The notes below the pieces were generated by a model, which saw nothing but the letters and a program-made list of their open reading frames with translations, was not told the origin of the DNA and ran no database searches. From Aeromonas lusitana (GTDB lineage Bacteria; Pseudomonadota; Gammaproteobacteria; Enterobacterales; Aeromonadaceae), in assembly GCF_002812985.1 (NCBI RefSeq), contig NZ_PGCP01000018.1, forward strand, positions 62,001-126,000: a stretch of DNA of 64,000 nucleotides. The letters are read 5' to 3'. Below are positions 1 to 8,749 of this stretch, in pieces. A program made the translations under genes and the position numbers. Position 1 is the stretch's first letter. The number at the start of each line of letters is the position of its first letter.

Positions 1-118
1 GCAGTACATGGGAAGACATGCCAATACTGGCCGCCACTCGCTCTACGTTGTGATCCTTCGCGAAGCTGGCACAGGCACCGCGATAGTGGGGGTGTAGGTT
101 CTTGGTGATATTCGACAC
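1..118 (-). CDS. phage CII-like regulatory protein, N-terminal part
   Basis: Partial gene running off the left edge. A GTG start at 118, preceded by a GAGGG-type ribosome site, opens a frame beginning VSNITKNLHPHYRGACASFA and continuing to an 'ASIGMSSHVL' segment. That resembles the start of the CII-like regulators (Phage_CP76 type) of P2-like phages such as K139. Its place next to a Cox-like gene and opposite a CI-like repressor fits the early lytic operon of such a phage. The family call is from memory of the motif and only about 39 residues are visible, so it is moderately secure. Confidence 0.5.
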   Translation of the reverse strand, partial: MSNITKNLHPHYRGACASFAKDHNVERVAASIGMSSHVL

Positions 119-149
119 TCTGATATCCCTCTTGAGTCCGGTACAACAA

Positions 150-440
150 TCAACGAGCTACAGTCATGGTGACGAAACGCTCGGCTTGATAACGGGCCTG
201 CATGTAGAGGGCGTAGAGATTGACGCTGCGATGACCCCGCTTGCCGTCTTGTAAAACCGGCAGTTGGCCACGGTCGGCGCGCTTGCGGATGGTGTTGATT
301 GCGACACCTTGGCGTGCGGCATATTCCACGAGTGATTCGCTGACGATGGCCTTGCCAGTCTCCCGGCTGAAGAAGGGGTAATCTGTCGGTAACTGACTGA
401 CATCATTGGGAATAAGGATGCGTTTGGATTTAGAGGCCAT
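150..440 (-). CDS. Cox/excisionase-like small DNA-binding protein
   Basis: A 96-residue protein with a MerR/excisionase-like helix-turn-helix around residues 35-65 (EYAARQGVAINTIRKRADRG followed by QLPV). It lies first in the leftward phage operon, directly opposite the CI-like repressor, which is where Cox sits in P2-like phages. Cox proteins repress the lysogenic promoter and help the integrase excise the prophage. The arginine- and lysine-rich ends fit DNA binding. The role is inferred from position and fold, not from a close match. Confidence 0.6.
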   Translation of the reverse strand: MASKSKRILIPNDVSQLPTDYPFFSRETGKAIVSESLVEYAARQGVAINTIRKRADRGQLPVLQDGKRGHRSVNLYALYMQARYQAERFVTMTVAR

Positions 441-521
441 TGTGATACCCTCTGGCTGTTTGTGTGTTTTGTGGCTGTGTGTGGCAGCCCGTGTTCAAAG
501 TAACCAGTTAATCCTGTCATC

Positions 522-568
522 CAAATGGATTACTGTCAATGGTTGATAATTCAAATGAATGACTTTCA
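522..568. promoter_or_regulatory. direct-repeat operator candidates in the phage lysis/lysogeny switch
   Basis: Two 17-base direct repeats, CAAATGGATTACTGTCA at 522-538 and CAAATGAATGACTTTCA at 552-568, agree at 14 of 17 positions. They are spaced exactly 30 bases apart, about three helical turns. They lie between the divergent cox-like and cI-like genes, and the second covers the repressor start codon. This is what autoregulatory operators of a P2-type immunity repressor look like. The binding protein is inferred. Confidence 0.55.
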
Positions 569-983
569 TGATCGACTTCGTGAGGAAAGAGAGCGGCTTG
601 GCCTAACGCAAGCCGCTTTTGGCGCGATAGGTGGTGTCCAAAAACAGGCCCAGTTTAAGTATGAAAAGGGAGAACGCTTCCCTGATGCTGGCTATCTCAT
701 CGAGCTTTCGAAGGTAGGGGTGGACACTCAGTACCTTCTAAGAGGCGCGCATTCCACAGAGAAGTTGACCCCAGATGAAGATCAGTTACTGACGCTATTT
801 CGTGCTGCACCATTGTCTGTAAAAGCCGCCACTATGGCAGGCCTGGCAGCCGGAGGTGCAACGGTGGCTGGAAACGTTACGAACACCAACAGCGGTGATG
901 GTGCTCAGCTGAATTTTAATGGTCCTGTCGGAACTGCGTTTTCTGGTGATGCCACCATCATGAAGGGTTCTAAGAAGCCGTGA
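555..983 (+). CDS. CI-like prophage repressor without a peptidase domain
   Basis: A 142-residue protein starting at the ATG at 555. An in-frame upstream ATG at 525 falls inside the operator repeat and is less likely. Residues 5-60 form a helix-turn-helix (REERERLGLTQAAFG, then a YEKGERFPD segment). The C-terminal part is short and holds a glycine- and asparagine-rich stretch ending in LNFNGPVGTAFSGDATI at about 119-135. There is no LexA-type serine/lysine protease domain, so SOS cleavage is not expected. The stop overlaps the GTG start of the next gene (GTGA), which implies translational coupling. It probably holds the prophage silent. Confidence 0.7.
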   Translation: MNDFHDRLREERERLGLTQAAFGAIGGVQKQAQFKYEKGERFPDAGYLIELSKVGVDTQYLLRGAHSTEKLTPDEDQLLTLFRAAPLSVKAATMAGLAAGGATVAGNVTNTNSGDGAQLNFNGPVGTAFSGDATIMKGSKKP

Positions 984-1957
984 CCGAGTTGCTTGACACT
1001 CCAAGTAGTAAGGTGAGCCTGAATTTCCATGCCCCGGTCGAGTATGCTGCCGGTGGGGATGTGAAGATCATCAACGAGTTGGGAGGGCGGCTACTCACCA
1101 AAAGAGAGCGAAAAGAGCTCCATAACTTGGTGCTCCAGCTGGATCGGGAGTTTGGCCAGAAGGGCTGGGATACCTGGACGTATCTGCATGAGAAGATCGG
1201 GGTCAACGAGGTTGGAGAGATGCGTCTCGATCACCTGAAGGCCGCCCAGGCTTTGTTGCAACTGATGATCGAAGCAAAACAGGCGGCTTTTGGAACTTCA
1301 CTCGAAGAGGCCTGGCGGCAAGAATACCAGTCCGTGTGTTGCGATCTACTGGAACAGAGTGAAATAGAGGTCAATCTTAGGGCCGAACTTCGTCACTATC
1401 AGCAAGCATATTCAGTACTAAAGTGTGACCACGATAGGTTACAGCAAGTGTTGGCCCAGCATCGAGTTGCAGCAGCCCAGTTCGAGAGAGAAAAGCACTC
1501 TCTGGGCAGTGGTGTTACGGAGCTACAGCAGCGTCTTTCGAGTGAGGTCCAATCACACCGCCATTCAGAAGCTGAGTTAAAACGAGCTGCCAACCGAGCG
1601 GTAGGGCTGGAACACCAAATTGATAGCCTCATTGCAGGAAGGCTTGTTGATTCCGAAGCGCTTGCCCAGGCACAGAAAAAGGCTGAGCAAGCTCAACGGG
1701 TAGTCCGGCGACTACGTGGCAGTTTGATATGTGGCGGAGTGTTGGCTGTGCTGGCCACTGGTGCTGCGGTGTATAAACCGCTCTTCCAGGCAGAGCTTCG
1801 CGCTGAGCAAAGCAAGGCAGTGATGCTCAAACGCAAGGATATCTGCTTATTCGATGGCGAGCCGTTTAGCTGGGGTACCAGGATTAATACACCTACAGGG
1901 ATACAGAAGTGTGTGAAGAGCCGTACTGGACAGTATCTTTGGCAGTTTGGTAAATAA
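980..1957 (+). CDS. phage coiled-coil membrane protein of unknown function
   Basis: A 325-residue protein starting at a GTG that overlaps the repressor stop by 4 bases. Residues 13-31 carry an LNFHAPVEYAAGGDVKI motif that echoes the C-terminus of the repressor. Residues 35-100 form a compact helical domain, and about 120-240 is a long, glutamine- and glutamate-rich coiled coil. Residues 247-264 are one hydrophobic membrane segment, followed by a short tail with two cysteines. Coupling to the repressor implies expression in the lysogen, so an immunity, exclusion or other prophage-maintenance role is possible. I do not recognise a named family. Confidence 0.6.
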   Translation: MTELLDTPSSKVSLNFHAPVEYAAGGDVKIINELGGRLLTKRERKELHNLVLQLDREFGQKGWDTWTYLHEKIGVNEVGEMRLDHLKAAQALLQLMIEAKQAAFGTSLEEAWRQEYQSVCCDLLEQSEIEVNLRAELRHYQQAYSVLKCDHDRLQQVLAQHRVAAAQFEREKHSLGSGVTELQQRLSSEVQSHRHSEAELKRAANRAVGLEHQIDSLIAGRLVDSEALAQAQKKAEQAQRVVRRLRGSLICGGVLAVLATGAAVYKPLFQAELRAEQSKAVMLKRKDICLFDGEPFSWGTRINTPTGIQKCVKSRTGQYLWQFGK

Positions 1958-1978
1958 CGTTACAAAAAGGGAGTAACA

Positions 1979-2278
1979 ATGTTGGATAATCATTTTTACA
2001 TTAAAAGTTCAGAGCTGAATAGAGTAATAGAATTCATGCGCGGGCATCCTGGTTATTTTTTCGAAAATCTTCCTAATAATCCCGATACATATATTAATTC
2101 AGTCCCAACCATGTATAACCATAGTGTTGGCGAAATTAAAATAGCTATATTGTTTGATGATGGTAGTTCAGGCTACATTTGTTTGTCATACAGTGTAGAC
2201 AATGGAAATAAGCCTATGAATGAAGCGCTCATGTGTAATTTCGTTGAGAATTTCGAAGTGCTTTATGATTTAGAATAA
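1979..2278 (+). CDS. AT-rich orphan phage gene
   Basis: A 99-residue acidic protein with a good ribosome site (AAAGGGAG upstream of 1979). No domain is recognised and there is no signal peptide or membrane segment. The sequence is rich in Asn, Glu and Asp with several aromatic residues, as in small cytosolic phage accessory proteins. Base composition is clearly more AT-rich than the phage genes on either side, which suggests separate acquisition. It sits between the lysogeny genes and the integrase, a common place for genes expressed from a resident prophage. Confidence 0.55.
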   Translation: MLDNHFYIKSSELNRVIEFMRGHPGYFFENLPNNPDTYINSVPTMYNHSVGEIKIAILFDDGSSGYICLSYSVDNGNKPMNEALMCNFVENFEVLYDLE

Positions 2279-2350
2279 GTCCTGATATTCTAGAGAATGA
2301 GAACTACTAAATATTTAAACTAGAAAGCTTTACATTGGTATTGTGATGAA

Positions 2351-3337
2351 ATGAGCATTAAATCTGTCCCAGAAGGATACTTGGTCGATATTCGTCCCCA
2401 AGGTCGTGACGGTAAACGGATCCGTAAGCGCTTCAAGACCAAGTCAGAGGCCCAGCAGTTCGAGCGCTGGGTGATTGCCACCGAACACAATAAAGAATGG
2501 GTTGATCGTCCGGCAGATAACCGGCCGCTCTCTGAGCTTATCGATCTCTGGTGGCGCTACCATGGTCAGACTCTGAAGTCAGGAGAGGTTGCGCGTAAGA
2601 AGCTCCAGAAAATGGATGCGAGAATGGGTTACCCAATAGCGAGGCAGGTGACCAAGGCGCTGTTTTCTGAGTACCGGGCGATGCGGCTACAAGCGGGTCG
2701 TTTACCAAACACCGTTAACCATGAACACGACTTGTTAGGCGGGGTATTTTCGGTACTCATTGAACTTGGGCATTATCATCATGCGCACCCGCTCAAGGAT
2801 ATTAAGAAGATCAAATTGGTTGAGAGAGCAATGGGTTACCTCACCCAGGCAGAAATTAGCGACGTTTTGACTGCGCTATCAAATGACAATCTCAAGGTTG
2901 TAAAGCTCTGTTTGGCAACAGGCGCACGATGGAGTGAAGCGGCCAATCTGCGCCGAGAGGATGTACTGGCCAGCCGGGTGACCTACATCAACACCAAGAA
3001 TGGCAAGAATCGCACCGTGCCGATCTCGGCTGAGCTGTGCCGGCAGCTCACTAATGGGGTGAATAGAGGTCCATTGTTTCGTGACCTTGATTATCTGCTG
3101 GTGCGCGATGTGATCAAGTCAGTGGCGCCGGACCTACCAACAGGGCAGGCTGTGCATGTGTTCCGACACACGTTTGCATCACATTTTATGATGTCAGGTG
3201 GGAACATTCTCGCGCTGCAAAAAATTTTGGGCCATTACAACATCCAGCAGACAATGACCTATGCCCACTTCGCCCCGGACTACCTGAGTGATGCAGTGCG
3301 CTTTAATCCCCTAGAAAACCTGCTATCAGCCGCTTGA
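2351..3337 (+). CDS. int: prophage tyrosine integrase
   Basis: A 328-residue P2/K139-type site-specific recombinase. The N-terminal part (1-60) resembles an arm-binding domain (RPQGRDGKRIRKRFKTKSEA), about 60-155 is the core-binding SAM-like region, and 160-325 is the catalytic domain. Visible catalytic residues are R193 (ATGARWSE), K216 or K219, H269 and R272 (HVFRH), H295 (LGH) and the nucleophile Y304 (TMTYAHF). It is the last phage gene, so the attachment site should lie just downstream. The gene looks intact, and integration or excision could be active if the rest of the phage, outside this window, is intact. Confidence 0.93.
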   Translation: MSIKSVPEGYLVDIRPQGRDGKRIRKRFKTKSEAQQFERWVIATEHNKEWVDRPADNRPLSELIDLWWRYHGQTLKSGEVARKKLQKMDARMGYPIARQVTKALFSEYRAMRLQAGRLPNTVNHEHDLLGGVFSVLIELGHYHHAHPLKDIKKIKLVERAMGYLTQAEISDVLTALSNDNLKVVKLCLATGARWSEAANLRREDVLASRVTYINTKNGKNRTVPISAELCRQLTNGVNRGPLFRDLDYLLVRDVIKSVAPDLPTGQAVHVFRHTFASHFMMSGGNILALQKILGHYNIQQTMTYAHFAPDYLSDAVRFNPLENLLSAA

Positions 3338-3593
3338 TAAAGTGTCCACAAATTGCCCCAATCGTTGTCGCTTCGAGTCTTAAACGGTCTCAGCTCATGG
3401 CAGCTAACTACCTGTTCTATAAGTAAGTCATTGATTTTGTTGAGCAGTAAAAGGGGGCCTCGGCTGTCTTTTTTTATTGGTGTCGCAGTACGGGGCTGCA
3501 GGTCAGGGCCACCCAGATTGCCGATATGCCTGCCAAGTCTTGGCAGGGGCGTTTCTCTGGGCCTGTGCTGTTGAGTGGCCCTGAAACCCGCTC
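3338..3593. other. prophage-host junction, expected att site
   Basis: No convincing gene lies in these 256 bases between the integrase and the hybrid kinase. They hold a probable int terminator at 3448-3475 and a perfect 17-base palindrome (CTGCCAAG-T-CTTGGCAG) at 3530-3546. The attachment core must lie here or at the edges, because phage genes stop on one side and host genes begin on the other. The partner att copy is outside the window, so the core itself cannot be identified. Confidence 0.5.
3448..3475 (+). terminator. probable terminator of the integrase gene
   Basis: An imperfect hairpin (AAAAG... paired with ...CTTTT, containing GGCC/GGCT) is followed by seven T residues. It lies about 110 bases after the int stop. 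Confidence 0.5.
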
Positions 3594-6500
3594 TTATGGT
3601 GCCCGATCCCCTATCCCCGCCAGCGCCATGCGCAGCTGGCTGAGGCCTATGGGCTTGAACAGGCACTCGTCCATGCCGGCGGCCAGGCAGAGCTCCCGCT
3701 CCCGGGGCAGGGCATGGGCGGTGAAGCCCCACACCGGCAGGCCATGGCCACGGGCCCGCAACCTGCGGGTGAATTCGAAGCCGTCCATCACCGGCATCTG
3801 GCAATCTGTGATGACGAGATCGAACTCGTGGCTGGCGACGGCCCGTAGCGCCTCCAGCCCGTTGCCGCGCACGCTGACGTCGTGGCCCAGGTGCTTGAGC
3901 TGCTGACGCAGCAGGGTCTGGTTGGCCGGATTGTCATCCACCACCAGGACGCGCAGTGGCAGTTGCTCCCCTGTGGCCTTGGGATCGACCAGGGGCGTGG
4001 CAGAGCGCCCCATCTCCTGACCGGCCAGCGTCAGCGGGAGCCGGATCTCAAGGCGGGTGCCTACCCCGACCACGCTGTTGACGCCTATATCTCCCCCCAT
4101 CATCTGACACAGGATGCGGGAGATGTTGAGGCCAAGCCCTGTGCCTGCGTACTGATAAGTCGCGTGGGCGCGGTAGAAGGGGGTGAACAGCAAGGGCAGC
4201 TTGTCGGCTGGTATGCCCACCCCGCTGTCCGTGATGGTCAGCCGCAGCTGAGGGGCACTCGTCTGCTCCCCGGTTAACCTGGCCTGGATGCTGATCTCCC
4301 CACGCTCGGTGAACTTGATGGCGTTACCGAGCAGGTTGAACAGGATCTGGCGCAGGCGCAGCGGGTCTATCAACACCGGCGGCAGGTTGTGGGTGGCCAG
4401 TTCGACCACGTAGCCCAGTCGCTTCTGCTCGGCCATGCCCTTGAACACCTGGGTGACCGACTGCAACAGGGGGGTGAGCTCGCAGGGGACGGGAGCGAGG
4501 GTCATCTGACCCGCTTCTATGCTGGAGATGTCCAGGGTATCCCCGAGTAAATCCAGCAGACCGTGTGCCGAATCAGAGGCTATACGCAACATTTCACTGC
4601 TGCGCTGGCTCATGGCGGGATCTTCGATGGCCAGCTCCAGCATGCCGAGGATGGCATTCATGGGGGTGCGGATCTCGTGGCTCATGGTGGCGAGGAAGTC
4701 GCTCTTGGCGCGACTGGCGGTGTCGGCCTGCTCCTTGGCCAGGCGCAGCGCCTCCTCCAGCGCCTTGCGCTCAGTGATATCGATCCAGCCGTTGATCACC
4801 CCGCTAATGGCACCCTGGGCGTCGAAATAGGGCACCATCCAGTGGTAGATATGGGTGCTGCCGGCCCCCTGAGTGAAGACGCGATCGGCGAAGATGGGCT
4901 GCCCCTTTTCCAGCACCCTGGCGAAATCCTGCTCCAGGATGGCGATGTCCTCGGGGTTGACCAGCCCGGCGAGCCCCAGCCCCAGCGGCTTGCCCAGCAG
5001 GGTGTCCGGCCTGGCATCGAGCTGCGCCAGGTATTTGCTGTTGCACAGCAACACCTTGTCACTCTTGTCCCGCACCACCATGGGGTGGGGCAGACTCTCC
5101 CCCAATGCCTCGATGAAGCGCACATGGGCCTCCAGCTGCTGGCGCGAGCTCTGCTCCGAGCGCGCCAGCCGCCTGAGCATGCGATTGCGGTAGAGCAGCA
5201 AGAGAGCTGCGCCGAACAGGACGGCAAACAGCAGGTAGACATAGTGAGCATGGCGCTCCATGAAGCTTGGGATCGGCAATTTGCGGTTGCGCCACTCGTA
5301 ATTCATCATGGCCAGCTCGTTGGGGGGGATGGAGAGGATGGTCTTGTCGAGGATCCCCATCAGCATGCGGTTGCCCGGCATGCTGGCAAAGCCCATCCGG
5401 ATGGGCTCGTCATCGGCGGGCCCGGCGATGCGCAGCTTGAGTTGACCGCGATCCAGGGCATGCTGGGCGAAGTAGAGCGGCACTATGGCGGCGTCGAGCC
5501 GCCCTCTGTCGACCGCCGCGATCGCCTCGGCGGCACTCTCCATGATCTTGAGCCTGCTGTCACCGAACTGGCTTGTGAGGGGGTTGTAACGGGTCATGCC
5601 CACCGTCTTGCCAGCCAGATCCTGCGGCGACTCGATGAGCTCGTCCCCTTGCTGGGTGAGGATCACATAGAGATCGTCGGTGGCGTAGGGCGCAGAGGCA
5701 CGAAGGCCATATCGCTCGGCCACGGGCCGGGAGATGGCGCCGACGAGATCGAGCCGACCCTCCCGCATGGCATCCCCTCCCTGCTGCTCCGAGGCATAGC
5801 TCTTGAACTCGAATCGCAAGCCGGTGCGTTTGCTGACCTTGGCCAGCATGTCGACCGTCATGCCGATCAGCTGGCCGTCGTGGTCCTTGACCCCATAGGG
5901 ATAGAGGTTGTCCATCAGCCAGACCCTGATGGGGGGCGCTTGCTGCAGCCAGGCGAGCTCGTTGGCGTCATAGAGGGAGGCCGGGTTGTCGAGCGTGTCA
6001 CGAATGGGGCCATTCCACTGGCTGAAGATGGCGTTGCGGGTGGTGTCGCTGACTGCTTGCAGGCTGTGGTTGATGAGGCTCAGCAGCTGGGGTGTACGGG
6101 CCGAGACCGCGAAGCGAAAGCCCGTGGGGGCCAGCTCGGGTTGGGCCTCGCCACGCAGTCTCAGCTGGTCGAAACGCTCGCTGTTGAGGTAATGGGTGGC
6201 GTGGGCGTCGCCGAGCAGTATCTCCTGGCGCCCGAAGAAGACGGCATCGAAGGCCGCCATGTTGGTGGGGTAGGTGACCAGGCTCAAGGTCGGGTAGTAG
6301 CGCCGGAACATCTTCGGATCCACCAGTCCCGCCACAGTGGCGACACTCTGGCCCGGCGTCAGCAATGGGCCTTGGTGCTGCTTTGGCGCCGCGAAGACCA
6401 GGGTATTGCTGAAGTAGGCTTGGCTCAGGCGCACGCCGGGCGTCTTGCCATCGGCCAGGGTCAGGTTGCCTATGTTGGCTATGTCTATCTCCCCCCGGCG

Positions 6501-6815
6501 CAGGGCGGCGAGGGCACTCTGCTTGTCGGGGAAGGGGCGCAGCACCAGCGGCTTGTGCAGGCGTTTGGCCAGGAGGTTGAGATAATCGGCGGAGATCCCC
6601 TCGAAGCGGGCATCCGAGACAATCATGCTGAAGGGGCGATAGTCGTGGTGCAAGATGCCGACGCGCAACTGCCGGGTCTGCTGCAACCAGTGTTGCTCGG
6701 CAGGCTGCCAGCGGGTCTCCTGGATGCCAGGGTCGTAGCGGCTGTGCAGGGTCAGCGCCAGTGCGGGCTGGGCGAGCAGCACGCATAGCAGGATCAGTGA
6801 TCGAAAAAGGTTCAT
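3594..6815 (-). CDS. BvgS/EvgS-type hybrid sensor histidine kinase lacking HPt
   Basis: The start at 6815 ([20 protein letters not shown]) gives a clean signal peptide and 1073 residues. Two periplasmic solute-binding-type (SBP_bac_3) domains lie at about 40-270 and 290-525. One membrane segment follows at about 540-560, then a PAS domain with a PAC-like end ([15 protein letters not shown]), and HisKA with the phospho-accepting His in [12 protein letters not shown]. The ATPase has N, G1 and G2 boxes ([22 protein letters not shown]). A receiver domain carries [12 protein letters not shown]. BvgS and EvgS normally end with an HPt domain; this protein stops about ten residues after the receiver's KPIGLSQL segment. 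No response regulator is adjacent. The ligand is unknown. Confidence 0.88.
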   Translation of the reverse strand: MNLFRSLILLCVLLAQPALALTLHSRYDPGIQETRWQPAEQHWLQQTRQLRVGILHHDYRPFSMIVSDARFEGISADYLNLLAKRLHKPLVLRPFPDKQSALAALRRGEIDIANIGNLTLADGKTPGVRLSQAYFSNTLVFAAPKQHQGPLLTPGQSVATVAGLVDPKMFRRYYPTLSLVTYPTNMAAFDAVFFGRQEILLGDAHATHYLNSERFDQLRLRGEAQPELAPTGFRFAVSARTPQLLSLINHSLQAVSDTTRNAIFSQWNGPIRDTLDNPASLYDANELAWLQQAPPIRVWLMDNLYPYGVKDHDGQLIGMTVDMLAKVSKRTGLRFEFKSYASEQQGGDAMREGRLDLVGAISRPVAERYGLRASAPYATDDLYVILTQQGDELIESPQDLAGKTVGMTRYNPLTSQFGDSRLKIMESAAEAIAAVDRGRLDAAIVPLYFAQHALDRGQLKLRIAGPADDEPIRMGFASMPGNRMLMGILDKTILSIPPNELAMMNYEWRNRKLPIPSFMERHAHYVYLLFAVLFGAALLLLYRNRMLRRLARSEQSSRQQLEAHVRFIEALGESLPHPMVVRDKSDKVLLCNSKYLAQLDARPDTLLGKPLGLGLAGLVNPEDIAILEQDFARVLEKGQPIFADRVFTQGAGSTHIYHWMVPYFDAQGAISGVINGWIDITERKALEEALRLAKEQADTASRAKSDFLATMSHEIRTPMNAILGMLELAIEDPAMSQRSSEMLRIASDSAHGLLDLLGDTLDISSIEAGQMTLAPVPCELTPLLQSVTQVFKGMAEQKRLGYVVELATHNLPPVLIDPLRLRQILFNLLGNAIKFTERGEISIQARLTGEQTSAPQLRLTITDSGVGIPADKLPLLFTPFYRAHATYQYAGTGLGLNISRILCQMMGGDIGVNSVVGVGTRLEIRLPLTLAGQEMGRSATPLVDPKATGEQLPLRVLVVDDNPANQTLLRQQLKHLGHDVSVRGNGLEALRAVASHEFDLVITDCQMPVMDGFEFTRRLRARGHGLPVWGFTAHALPRERELCLAAGMDECLFKPIGLSQLRMALAGIGDRAP

Positions 6816-6942
6816 CGTGCCACCCGGAACGCGACAGCCATCCTTGTCGGTCAATTTCACCAGAAAGCCGTCATTCTACCGGAAATTGGGGGTAACGAGT
6901 CCCTTATTTAGGCTTTTATCAGCATAAATGAGCCAAAAAGAG

Positions 6943-6959
6943 GGCGGGACTGGCCCGCC
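6943..6959 (-). terminator. intrinsic terminator of the ygiD-like gene
   Basis: GGCGGG/CCCGCC hairpin with a 5-base loop. On the minus strand it is followed by CTCTTTTT, about 40 bases after the stop at 6996. Confidence 0.75.
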
Positions 6960-6995
6960 TTCTGCGTCAATGGTTAGCCGTCCATGACAGGCTTG

Positions 6996-7763
6996 TTAAC
7001 CGAAGCGGTAGGATCCCATGTAGAGGCTGCCGTAATCCCAGCTGTCGTGCAGCTTGCGGGGCTTGTCGGCCCCGGCCGCCCCCAGCGCCACGAACAGCGG
7101 GCGCAGGTGATCGTCGTGGGGGTGAGACTCCACCGCCCCCGGCGCCCGGGCCCGGTAATCTTCCAGCGCGGGGCGATCCCCTTCGGCCATGGCCTGCTCA
7201 AGCCAGCGGGCAAAATCGCTCGCCCAGTTCGGTACGGGGGAGCCGTCCGGCCCGAGTGCCCTCAGGTTGTGGGTGATGGCGCCGGAGGCGAGAATGCCAA
7301 TACCTTGCTCGCGCAGGGCCTGCAGGGCTTCTCCCAGTTGCCACAGCTGGCTCGGGCTGAAGGTGGCCGGGATGGAGAGCTGCACCAAGGGGATCTCGCT
7401 GTTGGGATCCATCAGGGAGAGGGGCGACCAGACGCCGTGATCCAGCTCGCGCTTGACCGGGGTGGCGGCCAGACCCGCCAGCAGCAGCTGATCGCTCACC
7501 GCCTCCTGCAGCCAGGCCGGGCTCTTGGCGGGCCAGCGGATGCTGTAGAGGGGCTCAGGGAAGCCGTAGAAGTCATACATCAGCGCCGGGCTAGGCTCGA
7601 CGTTGAGCTGCAGATCCGTGCGGCTGAACCAGTGGGCGGAGATCACCACCAGGCCCTTGATATCCTCAAGGCGCAGGCTTTTCAGAAACTGGGTCGCTGG
7701 CTGATCACGCAAGACCAGATCCGGGGCGCCGTGGGAGATGAACCAAACGGGAGCGATAGTCAT
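6996..7763 (-). CDS. ygiD: 4,5-DOPA extradiol dioxygenase family protein (YgiD-like)
   Basis: A 255-residue protein of the class III extradiol ring-cleavage dioxygenase family, which uses non-haem iron or zinc. The ATG at 7763 is chosen over an upstream one because AAGGAG sits seven bases before it. Conserved metal-site histidines are visible in WFISHGAPDLVL, VVISAHWF and an ELDHGVWSPL segment. E. coli YgiD opens the ring of L-DOPA; the physiological substrate here is unknown. It is a single-gene unit with its own terminator. Confidence 0.88.
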   Translation of the reverse strand: MTIAPVWFISHGAPDLVLRDQPATQFLKSLRLEDIKGLVVISAHWFSRTDLQLNVEPSPALMYDFYGFPEPLYSIRWPAKSPAWLQEAVSDQLLLAGLAATPVKRELDHGVWSPLSLMDPNSEIPLVQLSIPATFSPSQLWQLGEALQALREQGIGILASGAITHNLRALGPDGSPVPNWASDFARWLEQAMAEGDRPALEDYRARAPGAVESHPHDDHLRPLFVALGAAGADKPRKLHDSWDYGSLYMGSYRFG

Positions 7764-7958
7764 GACAAGACTCCTTGTTGGCGGCATCGACACAGCTGGC
7801 CGGCACCGCGTTAAACGGGATCAGGGCACTGGGCCACTGACATTGAAGTCATTATCCACTCAAGGTTTATGGTTAACAATCCAACGCCATGTATAAGCAC
7901 TGTTCACTTATGGTTGATAGTGGCGGCGCTGACCGTTGAGTCATACGACATAAAAAAA

Positions 7959-7985
7959 CCAGGCCAGCGGGTTGTGCTGGCCTGG
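7959..7985 (-). terminator. intrinsic terminator of the FKBP gene
   Basis: A perfect 10-bp stem (CCAGGCCAGC/GCTGGCCTGG) with a 7-base loop is followed on the minus strand by seven T residues. It lies about 145 bases after the stop at 8131. The intervening DNA holds the duplicated gene end. Confidence 0.85.
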
Positions 7986-8069
7986 TCGTCACTGCCTGGT
8001 GTTGCTGGCTGCATCGGCGATGCCACCTAGAAGACAAACGCCGTGCTTGGCGGGCGTTTGTCGAGGCGT

Positions 8070-8105
8070 CTTGATACCCGGCTGCTCCACGTCGAAGCCA
8101 AGCAC
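8070..8105 (-). pseudogene. duplicated 3' end of the FKBP gene
   Basis: These 36 bases match 8134-8169, the end of the neighbouring FKBP gene, at 30 of 36 positions. Read on the minus strand they encode VLGFDVEQPGIK beside the true VLIFDVELLGIK. There is no start or domain for a second protein. It is either a partial tandem duplication or the stump of a second FKBP gene lost by recombination. Confidence 0.7.
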
Positions 8106-8130
8106 AGTATTTTGTGGGGCTCGCTGGAGC

Positions 8131-8601
8131 TTACTTGATGCCCAACAGCTCCACGTCGAAGATAAGCACGGATCCCGGCGGGATCTTGCCGGCGGCGCGA
8201 TCGCCATAGGCCAGGTTGGCAGGGATGTAGAAGCGGGTCTTCTCCCCTTCCACCATCAGCTGTACCCCTTCGGTCCAGCCGGCGATGACCTGATTTAGGC
8301 CAAATTCGATGGGCTCGCCGCGGGCGACCGAGCTGTCAAAGACGGTGCCATCCAGCAGCTTGCCCTCGTAGTGCACCTTCACCTTGCTGGTGGCGGTCGG
8401 GTGAACCGTGCCCGTGCCCGGGGTCAGCACCTCGTATTGCAGGCCGGAGGCCGTGGTGGTGATCAGGGGCTTGTCCTTGTTGCTGGCGAGGAACTCGGCC
8501 CCGAGGCGCACGTTTTCCACGGCCTGCTTCTTGTTGTTGGCGCTGGAGTAGAAGTAGTAGGCGATCCCGGCAACCAGCAGTGCTATCAGAATGAATTTCA
8601 T
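8131..8601 (-). CDS. membrane-anchored FKBP-type peptidyl-prolyl isomerase
   Basis: A 156-residue protein with an uncleaved N-terminal anchor at about 2-17 (FILIALLVAGIAYYFY), placing the isomerase domain in the periplasm. The FKBP fold runs from about 65 to 155, with VKVHYEGKLLDGTVFDSS, an EFGLNQVIAGWTEGVQLM segment, YIPANLAYG and VLIFDVELLGIK all present. It catalyses cis-trans isomerisation of proline bonds and may assist folding of envelope proteins. The dimerisation domain of Mip/FkpA is missing, so it is a short single-domain form. AGGGAA lies six bases before the start. Confidence 0.9.
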   Translation of the reverse strand: MKFILIALLVAGIAYYFYSSANNKKQAVENVRLGAEFLASNKDKPLITTTASGLQYEVLTPGTGTVHPTATSKVKVHYEGKLLDGTVFDSSVARGEPIEFGLNQVIAGWTEGVQLMVEGEKTRFYIPANLAYGDRAAGKIPPGSVLIFDVELLGIK

Positions 8602-8749
8602 CAGTTTTCCCTATTCCCTGTCATACAAAGAGAGCCATGAGAGCGGCATCTTATCCCAGCCGGCGAGCGAGGGCGAGCGGGAGCGGATGTGAGCGGGCAG
8701 ACAAGTGACGAGGGGCAACTCGCATGTCGCCCCTCGCCGCACTGCATCC

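Noticed and set aside
3530..3546. perfect 17-base palindrome as the phage attachment core
   Set aside because: The matching att copy is outside the window, so nothing shows this palindrome is the crossover site; it has no T run to be a terminator.
4563..6788. 741-residue open frame on the plus strand opposite the hybrid kinase
   Set aside because: Shadow of a GC-rich gene: no ribosome site, no recognisable domain, while the opposite strand encodes a clear kinase.
7989..8207. 72-residue minus-strand frame containing the second FKBP-like C-terminus
   Set aside because: Only the short duplicated end is FKBP-like; the rest is an out-of-frame reading of the real FKBP gene.
8710..8735. GAGGGGC/GCCCCTC hairpin after nptA as an intrinsic terminator
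   Set aside because: The stem is good but the loop is 12 bases and no T run follows on the minus strand.
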